Source: Granulosicoccus sp. (lineage in GTDB: Bacteria; Pseudomonadota; Gammaproteobacteria; Granulosicoccales; Granulosicoccaceae). From it: 64,000 nucleotides of DNA. Shown piece after piece: positions 35,929 through 45,558 of the stretch (position 1 is its first letter; the number at the start of each line of letters is the position of its first letter). The stretch lies in the NCBI GenBank assembly GCA_023301725.1, contig JALZUD010000034.1:1-64000 (forward strand), in the 5' to 3' direction. A model generated the notes under the pieces. The model was not told the DNA's origin. It made no database searches and worked only from the letters and a program-made list of their open reading frames with translations. The position numbers were made by a program, and so were the translations under genes.

Positions 35929-36837
35929 CTAGGAGGATGCAATAGGTACCGATGACAGTTTGAATTCACTTGTTCGTGTCACGTCAACAGCTACGGTTAA
36001 GGTATGCTCACCACCCCCGTACACAACGCCTTTTATTGGTGTTACGTCAGCATAGTCTCTGCCCCATGCTGTGGTTATGTATTGCGCATCGGGGCGTTTA
36101 TTGTTGGTTGGGTCAAAGTCATACCAGCCATTATTTGCGTCATACACAGAGAACCAAGCATGTGATGCGTCGCTACCTTGTAGTTTTTTCTGGCCCGGGG
36201 GCGGTAAGGTTTCCAGATACCCGCTGACATATCGAGCGGGTATGCCCTGACGCCTTAGAGCTGCAATAGCCAGATGCGCGAAGTCTTGGCATACGCCACG
36301 GCGGTTGGCGTAAATTTCACTAAGCGGCGTTACTAGTGTTGAGAATCCAGGATCGTATCGGAACGTGGAGTAGATATGCTCCATCAGTGCATGTGCATAC
36401 TCGAGAACGCCTAACTTTTGTATGGGTAGTTCATTGATGAAATCATCGAGCACACTAGAGGCTTGAATAAACGGCGAGGGCAGTAGGCAATCGATGGCCA
36501 TAAGTTCATCGGAGCTCTTCGCTGACGTCAACCCTATTGCGTTGCCTGCTACGTTTAATGATGAAGGCAGTGGCGGTAATGTGTCGGTAGTTTCAACCAG
36601 TGAGGTGACGACAATATCGCACTCCCGATGCAGGTTGCTCAGTGAAAACAACGTGCTCTTATTGCCGTAAACATCAACTGATTCATTGAAGGTGTCTGGT
36701 TCAGGTGTCACCTGCACCAGTGTTTCAAGGCACGTTTGTAAATTGGTTTGTCGAGGTTGCAGGCACACATGGTTGTGCGACTGGCTGGCACTTTCGCTAT
36801 AGCTGTAATTTGTGCGGTGCTTGATGTGCAGTATCAT
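35929..36837 (-). CDS. transglutaminase-like cysteine protease family protein
   Basis: 302-aa protein with the bacterial transglutaminase N-terminal domain (LHIKHRTNYSYSESAS) and a core with catalytic C183 in RRGVCQDFAHLAIAALRRQG. The His is in DASHAWFSVYD and the Asp in WYDFDPTNNKR. It is likely a protease or amide-bond-forming enzyme acting on peptides. It overlaps the upstream ATP-grasp/alpha-E fusion gene by 4 bp, so both are made together. It is a shorter paralogue of the first domain of the 1109-aa protein. Confidence 0.93.
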   Translation of the reverse strand: MILHIKHRTNYSYSESASQSHNHVCLQPRQTNLQTCLETLVQVTPEPDTFNESVDVYGNKSTLFSLSNLHRECDIVVTSLVETTDTLPPLPSSLNVAGNAIGLTSAKSSDELMAIDCLLPSPFIQASSVLDDFINELPIQKLGVLEYAHALMEHIYSTFRYDPGFSTLVTPLSEIYANRRGVCQDFAHLAIAALRRQGIPARYVSGYLETLPPPGQKKLQGSDASHAWFSVYDANNGWYDFDPTNNKRPDAQYITTAWGRDYADVTPIKGVVYGGGEHTLTVAVDVTRTSEFKLSSVPIASS

Positions 36838-39395
36838 TCTGACGGGTTTCCTGGCTGTACTATCGGGCTTAGATCTGCCAGTTGTTGCCCTGTTTGCACA
36901 TGAGAAAAATAATTTGCAGTCAGTATGTCTGCCATCTGCACTGGCATTGCTTGCAACACGTTCAGTAATCGTGTGAGTGTCTGTCGTGATTCTTTAGAGG
37001 CACTGAGCAATTGCCCGGGTTCTGCCAATTGGACACGACTTAAACTCGATATGCTTAACCGGCTTAACTCATCAGCTTGTGATAGAGATCGTCTTCCGGG
37101 AAGTAATTCTATGGTGTGGTGAACTTGCTTGAGTTGATATGCTAACGATCGAGGATTAAATTCGTCTAATAACAATAAACGCAAAACGAGCGATGTATCG
37201 ATCTGACTTCTATAACGGCTTCGGTAAGTCATTACACTGTCAAATAGTTTCAATAAGGTTTCGAGAAGCAGTACATCATCGTTTTCTTCGAGGGTCATGA
37301 CGTCCAGAACAGCGCAGGTGTGTTGCACACGTTCGAGTCGCCTACCCAGCATCATGAAACGCCAACCATCACCGTGTGTGAAGTTCTCATGGGCAAGCCC
37401 TGCAAACGTTGACAACAGCATCAAGGTATTGTTCAACAACTCATTGTTTTTTCGCAACGTGTCGATGTCGTCAAACATGGCCAGGGAGGTAGGATTGACA
37501 ACGAGCTCAGTGCGAACATCTTCCAGTTGGTTGAACACGCGTAGCAACTCATCTGATACTCGGTCACGAGCACTCGACGCGCTGTGCTGAAGGGCGTTTA
37601 GTACATCGGGTAAGGAGCCTGCTCGCCCTGGCTCATGCATCAGTGAGAGCAATTCGCTCTGCGGCTCTAGCAGGCGTTTTTCACCACCTTTGCCGACGAA
37701 ACCCGGAAGTGTGCCGGTTGCCTGAGTTGTCGCTCTGAGAATGGCCGACAGCACCACCGATACCGTTGCCGGATCTTGTGTGTCGCTACCGAAGCTCTCT
37801 TCTTCGAGTGTTTGGAATACCGACCGTAGCAGTCGTACTGACATTTCGCAGCGCTCAGCGTTACGGCCCATCCAGAATAAATTTTCGGCTACTCGGCTTG
37901 GTAATTCACCGTCAAGCACGGCAAAGTTTGACTGTGCATTTTTCCCGCCTAGCAACGATACTGGCATAACGGGTGCGTCGGCGATCACCCAAGTGTCTTT
38001 GGTGCCTTGTAGGGCATCAAAAGGCTTCCGGCTACCGTTTGTTTGTGTGTCCAGCAGGGATAAGCCTCCGGCCATTGTGGAGAATTTATCTTGATCTCTA
38101 GCTGAAAAGCAACGAATGGTGACCTGCTGTAGCACCTGCCCGGCGTTGTTGTACGCAGGCACAACCGACCTGTCCAGACGTTCTTGAGCAACGTAGCGAT
38201 GCGGCGTCAGGCTAATGTTGTTGTGCAGTTTTTCTAACTGCGCCTCGCTCATTAATCGCGGATCAAATAGTTGTCCTTGAGAATCCACATCTCTGAACAA
38301 TAATTCATCGCGATTTGCCATGACGTGTTGGTGGTGATCTTCCTGCCCCAGCCAGTAGGTGGGAGGGCCTTGTAGCTCAAGCTCTTGTCCGAGCAAATGC
38401 TGACACAAAATAGGCAAGTAGGCGTTCAAAGCGGGGTTTTCAAGAACCCCTGAACCCAATGGATTGATGATTTTGACACCGCCTGTTCTTACTGCCTGAA
38501 ACAGGCCTGTTATGCCGCTTGCGCCAGACTGCGCGTTGGCCATTGGATCAAGATCAGCATCGGAGACAAAGCGGAAAATAACTGAAACTCGCTGCAGGCC
38601 GGATACAGTGCGCAGGAACACGCGATCGTCGCGCACGGTGAGGTCGCCGGCTTGAACCAGGGTATAGCCCAGGTATTTGGCGAGAAATGCGTATTCAAAA
38701 TAATGCGGATGATCAGGCCCGGAAGCTAGCATTACGGCGCGCCCGTCGCGCTCAGATAATTCACCGATAATGTTTTGTAAATGCTTGAAATAGCCGGCTA
38801 TTCGGTGAACTCGACATTCACGGAACAGTCTGGGCAGCGTTTGCGAGAGTACAAGGCGGTTTTCCAGTGTGTAACCGATTCCTTCCGGGTACTGGCAAAC
38901 ATCGTCAACGACGTACCACTTACCAGAGGGCGAGCGCGAAATATCAGCTGAGAACATGGGCATATCTTGCTGAGGCGTCAGGTTTACTGCATCGCGCAGG
39001 TAGCCTTTGTGCGCGAAAATCAGCGCTGGTGGAATCAAACCTTCCTTCAGCAGATGCTGCTGGGAGTAAATATCATTAAATATCGCTTGCTTTAACGTTG
39101 CTCTTTGCTCTAGTCCCGAACTGATTTTCTTCCAGTCGTCAGACTCTATGATCATTGGCGCAAGGTCAAGATTCCAGGGTCTTGAGGCGTGCTGCTCATC
39201 AGACAGAGGGCTGTAGGCTATACCGTTGGTGCGTAATTGCCGAGCGATGTCTTGTTGGCGCTTTTGAACCTCAAGCTCGTTAAAGCCTTCCAGAACGCCC
39301 ATCACGCGTTGCCAATTTGGCCGCATGGAGCCGTCTGCAGTTCGCGTTTCGTGGTAAAGATTGGAAAGGTTGTTAGCCATAAGGGCAGAGGGCAT
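36834..39395 (-). CDS. circularly permuted ATP-grasp and alpha-E fusion protein
   Basis: 853-aa fusion: permuted type 2 ATP-grasp (residues about 40-480) followed by an alpha-E domain from about 499 (PSRVAENLFWMGRNAERCEM). The ATP-grasp half keeps LASGPDHPHYFEYAFLAKYL and INPLGSGVLENPALNAYLP. At the place where the paralogue has VVKPANESGGYGM it reads LLFRDVDSQGQLF, lacking the Lys-Pro and the Gly-rich loop, so ATP binding may be altered or lost. ATG 39380 is an alternative start. It heads the first operon and diverges from glyA. Confidence 0.93.
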   Translation of the reverse strand: MPSALMANNLSNLYHETRTADGSMRPNWQRVMGVLEGFNELEVQKRQQDIARQLRTNGIAYSPLSDEQHASRPWNLDLAPMIIESDDWKKISSGLEQRATLKQAIFNDIYSQQHLLKEGLIPPALIFAHKGYLRDAVNLTPQQDMPMFSADISRSPSGKWYVVDDVCQYPEGIGYTLENRLVLSQTLPRLFRECRVHRIAGYFKHLQNIIGELSERDGRAVMLASGPDHPHYFEYAFLAKYLGYTLVQAGDLTVRDDRVFLRTVSGLQRVSVIFRFVSDADLDPMANAQSGASGITGLFQAVRTGGVKIINPLGSGVLENPALNAYLPILCQHLLGQELELQGPPTYWLGQEDHHQHVMANRDELLFRDVDSQGQLFDPRLMSEAQLEKLHNNISLTPHRYVAQERLDRSVVPAYNNAGQVLQQVTIRCFSARDQDKFSTMAGGLSLLDTQTNGSRKPFDALQGTKDTWVIADAPVMPVSLLGGKNAQSNFAVLDGELPSRVAENLFWMGRNAERCEMSVRLLRSVFQTLEEESFGSDTQDPATVSVVLSAILRATTQATGTLPGFVGKGGEKRLLEPQSELLSLMHEPGRAGSLPDVLNALQHSASSARDRVSDELLRVFNQLEDVRTELVVNPTSLAMFDDIDTLRKNNELLNNTLMLLSTFAGLAHENFTHGDGWRFMMLGRRLERVQHTCAVLDVMTLEENDDVLLLETLLKLFDSVMTYRSRYRSQIDTSLVLRLLLLDEFNPRSLAYQLKQVHHTIELLPGRRSLSQADELSRLSISSLSRVQLAEPGQLLSASKESRQTLTRLLNVLQAMPVQMADILTANYFSHVQTGQQLADLSPIVQPGNPSE

Positions 39396-39522
39396 AAGTG
39401 ACTAAGTCTTAGTTATTGGGTTCTGTTACGTTCTTCGCGTCGCAGAAGAGGGATCAGGTAGGCATAATAGAGCGTATGAGTTTTTTTTTATTGTGTTTAA
39501 CCTATTCAGGGGAAGTTTTACC

Positions 39523-40830
39523 ATGAGCAACGCAGAACAGTCCATCGCGGCACACATCGAAAGCGGTTTTTTCAGTGCCACGCTGGCCGATGTCGATCCG
39601 CTAATCCAAGGTTCAATCGACAATGAACTTGGACGACAGCAACACGAAATCGAGCTAATCGCCTCTGAGAACATTGTGTCCGCTGCGGTATTGGAGGCGC
39701 AAGGCTCTGTTATGACCAACAAATACGCAGAAGGCTATCCTGGTAAACGCTATTACGGTGGCTGTGAGCATGTTGATACGGCTGAATCACTTGCCATCGA
39801 ACGCGCCTGCAAGCTCTATAACTGCGATTACGTCAACGTGCAGCCACATTCTGGTGCGCAGGCTAATCAGGCTGTGTTTTTGGCGTTGATCAAACCTGGT
39901 GATACTTTCATGGGCATGGATCTAGCGGCAGGCGGCCATCTGACGCACGGTTCACCGGTGAACCAATCGGGTAAATGGTTCAACGCTGTGACCTACGGCG
40001 TAGATCCCTCCACGCACCTGATCGACTATGACGCGCTCGAAGCGCAAGTGCTGGAACACAAGCCTGCGCTGATCATCGCAGGCGGTTCGGCGTACCCCAG
40101 ACAAATCGATTTCGCACGGTTTCGCGCTGTTGCCGATAAAGTGGGCGCTTGGTTTATGGTCGATATGGCACATTTTTCAGGTTTGGTCGCTGCGGGTGAG
40201 CATCCTAATCCCCTCGATCATGCTCATGTGGTAACCACCACAACCCACAAAACTCTACGTGGCCCGCGCGGCGGCATGATTCTCAGCAGAGACGCCGATC
40301 TGGGCAAGAAATTCAACTCCGCTGTATTTCCAGGTTTGCAAGGTGGCCCATTAATGCACGTAATAGCCGCAAAGGCTGTGGCCTTCGGTGAGGCACTTCA
40401 ACCTAGCTTCAAGATCTATCAGCAAGCCGTTATCAGCAATGCCAAGGTATTGGCTGCGACTTTGGCAGCTGGCGGACTCGATATGGTTTCTGGCGGCACG
40501 GACACCCACGTTACATTGGTCGATCTACGCCCTAAAAACGTCACTGGCAAAGCGGCAGAGGCGGCGTTGGGTAGAGCTGGAATTACCTGTAACAAAAACA
40601 GTATTCCTTTCGATCCGGCATCGCCTTTTGTCACTTCAGGCGTGCGCTTGGGTACACCAGCTGCCACCACGCGAGGTTTTGGGAACGCTGAATTTAAACA
40701 GGTTGGTGAGCTTATTCTGCGTGTCATTGACGGTCTTGCCAGTAATGGGGAAGAAGGCAATGCAGCGGTGGAAAAAGCGGTAGAAACCGAAGTGCGCGCA
40801 TTAACCGATCGCTTCCCCATCTATGGGTAA
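39523..40830 (+). CDS. glyA: serine hydroxymethyltransferase
   Basis: PLP enzyme interconverting serine and glycine with tetrahydrofolate, the main source of one-carbon units. The start at 39523 ([16 protein letters not shown]) has an AGGGGA site; a longer frame from 39493 is unlikely. Key motifs are [47 protein letters not shown] and the PLP lysine in [14 protein letters not shown]. Length is 435 aa. Its stop overlaps the start of an SDR gene, so the two are probably translationally coupled. Confidence 0.96.
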   Translation: MSNAEQSIAAHIESGFFSATLADVDPLIQGSIDNELGRQQHEIELIASENIVSAAVLEAQGSVMTNKYAEGYPGKRYYGGCEHVDTAESLAIERACKLYNCDYVNVQPHSGAQANQAVFLALIKPGDTFMGMDLAAGGHLTHGSPVNQSGKWFNAVTYGVDPSTHLIDYDALEAQVLEHKPALIIAGGSAYPRQIDFARFRAVADKVGAWFMVDMAHFSGLVAAGEHPNPLDHAHVVTTTTHKTLRGPRGGMILSRDADLGKKFNSAVFPGLQGGPLMHVIAAKAVAFGEALQPSFKIYQQAVISNAKVLAATLAAGGLDMVSGGTDTHVTLVDLRPKNVTGKAAEAALGRAGITCNKNSIPFDPASPFVTSGVRLGTPAATTRGFGNAEFKQVGELILRVIDGLASNGEEGNAAVEKAVETEVRALTDRFPIYG

Positions 40831-41590
40831 CAGGCTTGCAGTTGTGACCGGTGCCCAGCGTGGTATCGGTCTAGCCATTGCGCGGGCACTCGCGTGTTCC
40901 GGTCACGATGTGGTGGTTGCTGATTTACACGCGCAAAACAGCGCCTCATGGTTTCGTGAACATTGGGGCTGCAGTGCACGCGTGCATTGCCTGAAGGTAG
41001 ACGTATCGGATGAAGGCAGTGTTTGCAGCTTGTTTGATCAGATACAAACCTTAGGACTCTCTGTTCCGGATGTGTTGATTAATAACGCAGCAACGCAGGT
41101 GTGGGGTCCGCTAGTGGATATGTCGCTGGAGGACTGGAATCGAACGTTGTCAGTTAATGTGACAGGTACATTTTTAATGACTCGGGAATTTGCACGTCGC
41201 CAAGGTGAGGTGTCGGCAACAAAGGGTGCCATTGTTAATATGGGCTCTGGTTGCAATCATCTGGCGTTTCCTGATCTATCTGCTTATGTGTCGTCAAAAG
41301 GTGCGGTAGAAATGTTTACCAAGGCCGCTAGTTTAGAGCTTGGCAAGCAGGGTATACGCGTTAATTGCATCGCACCTGGTGCGATAGAAACTGATCGCAC
41401 TCAAGCTGAAACAGACAACTACTCCGATAGCTGGTCACCGCTAACGCCGCTCAATAGAGTTGGCACGGTTAACGATGTTGCCAACGCAGTGGTAGCGCTG
41501 GTAGGAGATAACATGGGTTTTGTCTCAGGTGAAACCATCCGCGTTGATGGAGGTTTGTTCGGCAGGGCTGTGTGGCCAGATTCGTACTAG
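40823..41590 (+). CDS. short-chain dehydrogenase/reductase
   Basis: NAD(P)-dependent Rossmann-fold oxidoreductase, 255 aa. The cofactor motif is [13 protein letters not shown], and NNAATQVWG matches NNAG. The catalytic Ser is in NMGSGCNHL and the YxxxK in YVSSKGAVE. The C-terminus reads [14 protein letters not shown]. The family includes 3-oxoacyl-ACP reductases and sugar or polyol dehydrogenases; the substrate is unclear. It overlaps glyA by 8 bp, an uncommon partner. A conserved metabolic link with glycine/serine is possible but unproven. Confidence 0.92.
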   Translation: MGNRLAVVTGAQRGIGLAIARALACSGHDVVVADLHAQNSASWFREHWGCSARVHCLKVDVSDEGSVCSLFDQIQTLGLSVPDVLINNAATQVWGPLVDMSLEDWNRTLSVNVTGTFLMTREFARRQGEVSATKGAIVNMGSGCNHLAFPDLSAYVSSKGAVEMFTKAASLELGKQGIRVNCIAPGAIETDRTQAETDNYSDSWSPLTPLNRVGTVNDVANAVVALVGDNMGFVSGETIRVDGGLFGRAVWPDSY

Positions 41591-41664
41591 ATACAATACG
41601 GGTCGCGATACAAGGGCATGAGCTTTCTGATAAGGATTGCAGAACGGTAGCCACTGATCACTAA

Positions 41665-43653
41665 TCACTGATCAATGGTGGTCACGCCTGCATTTTTTAG
41701 TTCTCTTGAGCGGTCTATTGTGGACGTAAGGAGAATGACTGGTGCCAAGCCTACGAGCACGATCAACAATGAGCCTAATGCGGCTTCACCGATGAGCTCG
41801 TCAGAGGCAAACTGATACACATGCGTTGCCAGGGTGTCAAAATTGAACGGGCGTAATATCAGTGTTGCGGGCAGCTCTTTCATGCCGTCGACGAACACGA
41901 CCAGGGCGGCAGTTAGCACGCCACTTTTCATTAAGGGTACGTGGATTCGGGTGAGTATTGTCAATGGTGAATGCCCTAGAGAACGCGCAGCATCATCCAT
42001 GTGCGGACTAATTTTTCGCATACTAGCGTCGACAGAGCCGTAGGCGACAGCCAAGAATCTTACGGTATAGGCAAACACGAGCGCAAAGATAGTACCGCTA
42101 AGCAACAAGCCAGTAGAGAATCCAAAGTGTTCACGCATGAACGCATCCACGGCGTTGTCGACGCTCGCAAATGGGATAATAACGCCGATTGCCAACACAG
42201 CGCCCGGTACCGCATAGCCCAGACTTGCCACGGTTACGCTGGTTTTTAATAGCTTAGTGGGCTGCAGACGTACGCTGTAACTTAGCAATATGCCGATAAG
42301 CACGGCGGTAACAGCGGCTATAGCTGACAAGGTGATCGAATTAAAGGCGATTTGTCGAAAGTCTGGAGTCCATGAAACCTCGAAATAGGTGATGGAATAA
42401 CCTACCAGTACCCAGGCCGGAATGATGAAGCCCAGCAACACAGGCAATAAGCAGATGGCCACAGCCCACGCTGCACGTTTGCCGTGCAGGGGTTTTCGAC
42501 TTAGCTGTCGAAAACGGGTGGCTGTTGGTTGATAGTTTTCCTGATGTTTGCGACTGACTTTCTCTATCCCCACCAGCATCAAGACAAAGACCAGCAGCAA
42601 GGAGGCGATCTGAGCTCCACCGCCCAGATTATTCATACCTAGCCATACATCGTACAAACCCGCGGTGAGGGTACGCACGGCAAAGTAATCAACGGTACCA
42701 AAATCATTTAGTGTTTCCATTAGCGCCATGGCTAATCCTACGGCTATAGCTGGACGCGCCATAGGCAAGGCAACACGCAGAAACAGCCCGCGTGATTGCC
42801 CTCCCAACACCCGAGCGGCTTCAAGCACGGAGGCTGATTGCTCCAGAAATGCAGCACGTGATAGTAGATAAACGTAGGGATAGAGCACGAGCGTCATCAT
42901 GACAATGGCTCCGGGCAACGAACGGATGGTGGGAAACCAGTAATCGCTGGCCAATCGCCAGCCAAAGGCGGCTCTTAGGGAAGATTGCACAGGACCCGCG
43001 AATTCAAGCAGATCGGTGTAGATGTAAGCGATAACATAGGCTGGCACCGCAAATGGCAGTAACAGTGCCCAGTTGAATATTCGCCGGCCAGGAAATTCGT
43101 AATGGGTAACCAGCCACGCAGTGCTTACACCGATAGTACAAGTGCCGACAGCGACTCCAATCATCAGGCCCAATGTGGTTAACACATAGTCAGCAAGTAC
43201 AGTATCAAACAGATGGGGCCATATATTTTCTTGTGGATTGAAGGCCAGCCAGATCACCGATAAGACCGGTAACAGCACAATGAACGCAATGGCTAAGGCC
43301 ATGAGTGTCCAGACACTAGGGGCTTGCCTTGTCTGCCGCTGATGAGTCGATCCAGGCAGATTGGTGACGTGATCTTGTTCAGTTTTGGCGCTGACGTACA
43401 TGACCATGGGCCTAGACATCTGCGTGGGCTGCTCATGCACCAGAGAGTTGGGCACTCCTTTGGCATCCGCCTCAGCACCAAGTTCGGCGCTTGACTGGCG
43501 ATTTGGCCAGCGAACGTTTCTTGGCGAGCGCGATTTATAGTCAGCCGACGAACCCCAAGGGGTTTTCACTCGGCCTATGATCGGGGCTGCAGATCGTTCT
43601 GAACCTGCACGGCCTTTAATGGCGTCTGACAAATCAATCTTTGGTGATTTCAT
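41665..43653 (-). CDS. ferric iron ABC transporter permease (FbpB-type)
   Basis: 662-aa fused inner-membrane permease with two sets of about six helices, each with an ABC-permease motif (RVALPMARPAIAVGLAMAL and RIHVPLMKSGVLTAALVVFV). This is the FbpB/SfuB/AfuB layout that imports Fe3+ from a periplasmic binding protein. Unusually, about 110 polar residues precede the first helix (TLMALAIAFIVLLPVLSVIW); ATGs inside this extension are alternative starts. No binding protein or ATPase gene adjoins it. A Fur-box-like palindrome about 95 bp upstream supports an iron role. Confidence 0.88.
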   Translation of the reverse strand: MKSPKIDLSDAIKGRAGSERSAAPIIGRVKTPWGSSADYKSRSPRNVRWPNRQSSAELGAEADAKGVPNSLVHEQPTQMSRPMVMYVSAKTEQDHVTNLPGSTHQRQTRQAPSVWTLMALAIAFIVLLPVLSVIWLAFNPQENIWPHLFDTVLADYVLTTLGLMIGVAVGTCTIGVSTAWLVTHYEFPGRRIFNWALLLPFAVPAYVIAYIYTDLLEFAGPVQSSLRAAFGWRLASDYWFPTIRSLPGAIVMMTLVLYPYVYLLSRAAFLEQSASVLEAARVLGGQSRGLFLRVALPMARPAIAVGLAMALMETLNDFGTVDYFAVRTLTAGLYDVWLGMNNLGGGAQIASLLLVFVLMLVGIEKVSRKHQENYQPTATRFRQLSRKPLHGKRAAWAVAICLLPVLLGFIIPAWVLVGYSITYFEVSWTPDFRQIAFNSITLSAIAAVTAVLIGILLSYSVRLQPTKLLKTSVTVASLGYAVPGAVLAIGVIIPFASVDNAVDAFMREHFGFSTGLLLSGTIFALVFAYTVRFLAVAYGSVDASMRKISPHMDDAARSLGHSPLTILTRIHVPLMKSGVLTAALVVFVDGMKELPATLILRPFNFDTLATHVYQFASDELIGEAALGSLLIVLVGLAPVILLTSTIDRSRELKNAGVTTIDQ

Positions 43654-43747
43654 ACCTGTAGCTGGATTGATTTATCGAAGAAGGAGGGGGCTAGGGGTTG
43701 TTCAAGAAAGCTATATGTTGGACAAAATCTTTATAATATACGAGCGT

Positions 43748-43766
43748 AATACGAATCATTCCTATT
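43748..43766. promoter_or_regulatory. Fur box upstream of the iron permease
   Basis: AATACGAATCATTCCTATT is a 19-bp inverted repeat of the form AATA-n-GAAT-n-ATTC-n-TATT, where only the three n positions break symmetry. It closely resembles gammaproteobacterial Fur sites. It lies about 95 bp before the permease start in a 160-bp AT-rich gap that otherwise holds no gene. Confidence 0.75.
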
Positions 43767-43813
43767 ATCAACCACATTCTTTATAGGGTGATACGTTTGA
43801 CAGGTTGTTTGCT

Positions 43814-44665
43814 CTATTTCCTGTGCACGGCCTTGTTTGATCTCAACAGACCTTTTTCGGGAGCGAACAAGAAGCTGACAATAAAAAGTACTGTGAGAAT
43901 GACAACAATGGTGGGTGCAGGTGCACTGTCGATGTGGTAACTGAGCAAAATTCCGCTAAAGCAAGCAAACACACAAATAAGCATTGACCACCACAGCATG
44001 TGCTCAAACCGATTACACAACTGAAAGCTGATTGCCCCTGGAGCTATCAAAACGGCAATAACCAAAATGATGCCAACAGCGTCGATCGAGGCCACAATAA
44101 CCAAAGACAACATAGCGAGTAGTCCGTAGTGCAACACTTTGACATTGAGGCCCACCACGCGCGCGTGTTGTGCATCGAAGGCGAACAGCATGAAGTCACG
44201 ACGTTTAAGAATGAGCAGTGCCAAGGCGGGTAATGTTAAACAGGCTGTTAATAGTATGTCTGACCAGTTGACACCAAGAACATCACCAAACAGGACATGA
44301 TCAAGATGCAGGTCGGTGTTTATTTTCGTGAACATCGCAACACCTAAAGCGAATAGCCCACTAAATACCACACCCATTACGGTGTCCTCTTTTAGTCGGC
44401 TGTTTTCGGTGAGATAACCGGTAGATATGGCACACACCATGCCCGACACAAAAGCACCAATAATCATGGGTATGCCCAGTAAATAGGCCACGACAATACC
44501 AGGCAGCACAGCGTGCGATATCGCATCGCCCATCAGTGACCAGCCCTTGAGTACAAGAAGACAAGACAAAGCACCAGCGGTCACGGAAACAAGTAATGCG
44601 ATGAGCAGTGCTTGTTGCATGAAGTCCAATGTGAATGGCTCAAATAGCATGTTGAGAAAATTCAC
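43814..44665 (-). CDS. sitD: manganese/iron ABC transporter permease (SitD-like)
   Basis: 283-aa metal ABC-3 family permease with about eight helices. It contains LSCLLVLKGWSLMGDAISHA, with the conserved GDAISHAVLPG signature, and FAFDAQHARVVGL. It is the last of the four-gene sitABCD operon. ATG 44665 overlaps the stop of the preceding permease by 4 bp. Both permeases together form the membrane channel for Mn2+ (or Fe2+) entry. Confidence 0.93.
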   Translation of the reverse strand: MNFLNMLFEPFTLDFMQQALLIALLVSVTAGALSCLLVLKGWSLMGDAISHAVLPGIVVAYLLGIPMIIGAFVSGMVCAISTGYLTENSRLKEDTVMGVVFSGLFALGVAMFTKINTDLHLDHVLFGDVLGVNWSDILLTACLTLPALALLILKRRDFMLFAFDAQHARVVGLNVKVLHYGLLAMLSLVIVASIDAVGIILVIAVLIAPGAISFQLCNRFEHMLWWSMLICVFACFSGILLSYHIDSAPAPTIVVILTVLFIVSFLFAPEKGLLRSNKAVHRK

Positions 44666-45558
44666 TCACTTGCCTCTGATTTGTCTACATCACGTGCAGC
44701 TCTGGATTCTTTGAATTTCTGGCGAGCCCGGCGCTTATTAGCAAGCACGCCATGTTTGGGCGCCCAGACAAATGCAGCAAGGAACAATAAAGTTTGTAAC
44801 AATACAATAACGGCCCCTGTTGCGCCGTCCAGAAAAAAGCTTAAGTACGCACCAACAGCACTACTGAAAAATCCTAGCGCCACACTCACCTGTAAAAGCC
44901 TGCCGAAGCGGTCAGTTAATAAGTAGGCCGTAGCGCCCGGTGTCACTACCATCGCGATGACCAGAAAAGCACCCACTGTTTGTAACGCTGCCACTGTGGC
45001 TGCACTGAGCAACGTAAAAAAGAGGATTTTCAAGCGTTTTACTTTCATGCCGATGGAGTGGGCATGAGTTTCATCGAAAAAAATCACCATAAAGTCCTTC
45101 CAAAATACCAGAAGGCAGGTGAGTGTGATGAATCCGATAATAACTAGCTGCAAAGCGTCGAAGGGTGTAACGGCCAGAATATTGCCAAAGACGATGGTCT
45201 GAATGTTGACCGAGGAGGGCGCAAGCGAGGCCATGAATAAACCAAGGCCAAAGAAGCCGGTAAAAATGAGGCCAATGACCGCGTCGTTTCTTAATGCTGT
45301 GCGCTGCGAAATAAACAGCATCGAGGCCGCCGCAAGCCCGCCTGAAATAAAAGCCCCTAGAGAGTAGGGAATGCCCAGCATATAGGCACCAGCGACTCCG
45401 GGAACCACAGAGTGCGATAAGGCATCGCCTATGAGCGACCAACCCTTAAGCATAAGGTAGGCACTCAGGAAAGCGCAGATTACACCGACCAGTGCACTGG
45501 CCCAGATCGCATTGACCATGTATGAGTAACTGAAGGGCTGAAGCAGGATGTCAATCAA
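44662..45558 (-). CDS. sitC: manganese/iron ABC transporter permease (SitC-like)
   Basis: Metal ABC-3 permease, paralogue of the next gene, with LSAYLMLKGWSLIGDALSHS followed by VVPGVAGAYMLGIP, and FFDETHAHSIGMKVKRL. The C-terminus is a charged cytoplasmic tail. I place the start at TTG 45558, which overlaps the ATPase stop by 8 bp and gives a normal SitC N-terminus (IDILLQPFSYSYM). The ATG at 45636 would overlap the ATPase gene by 86 bp. The start is therefore uncertain; the gene is not. Confidence 0.9.
   Translation of the reverse strand: MIDILLQPFSYSYMVNAIWASALVGVICAFLSAYLMLKGWSLIGDALSHSVVPGVAGAYMLGIPYSLGAFISGGLAAASMLFISQRTALRNDAVIGLIFTGFFGLGLFMASLAPSSVNIQTIVFGNILAVTPFDALQLVIIGFITLTCLLVFWKDFMVIFFDETHAHSIGMKVKRLKILFFTLLSAATVAALQTVGAFLVIAMVVTPGATAYLLTDRFGRLLQVSVALGFFSSAVGAYLSFFLDGATGAVIVLLQTLLFLAAFVWAPKHGVLANKRRARQKFKESRAARDVDKSEASE

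Noticed and set aside
35881-35931. GCACTA triple repeat as a regulatory array
   Set aside because: Spacing is uneven (24 and 21 bp) and one copy includes the transglutaminase stop codon; too weak to call.
39396-39522. Riboswitch upstream of glyA
   Set aside because: The 127-bp leader shows no recognisable glycine or other riboswitch core; only a ribosome site and a T-run are clear.
41650-41675. Possible operator or terminator made of TGATCA repeats between the SDR and iron permease genes
   Set aside because: The repeats (ACTGATCACTAATCACTGATCA-like) are short and overlap the permease stop region; no stable stem with T-run is formed.
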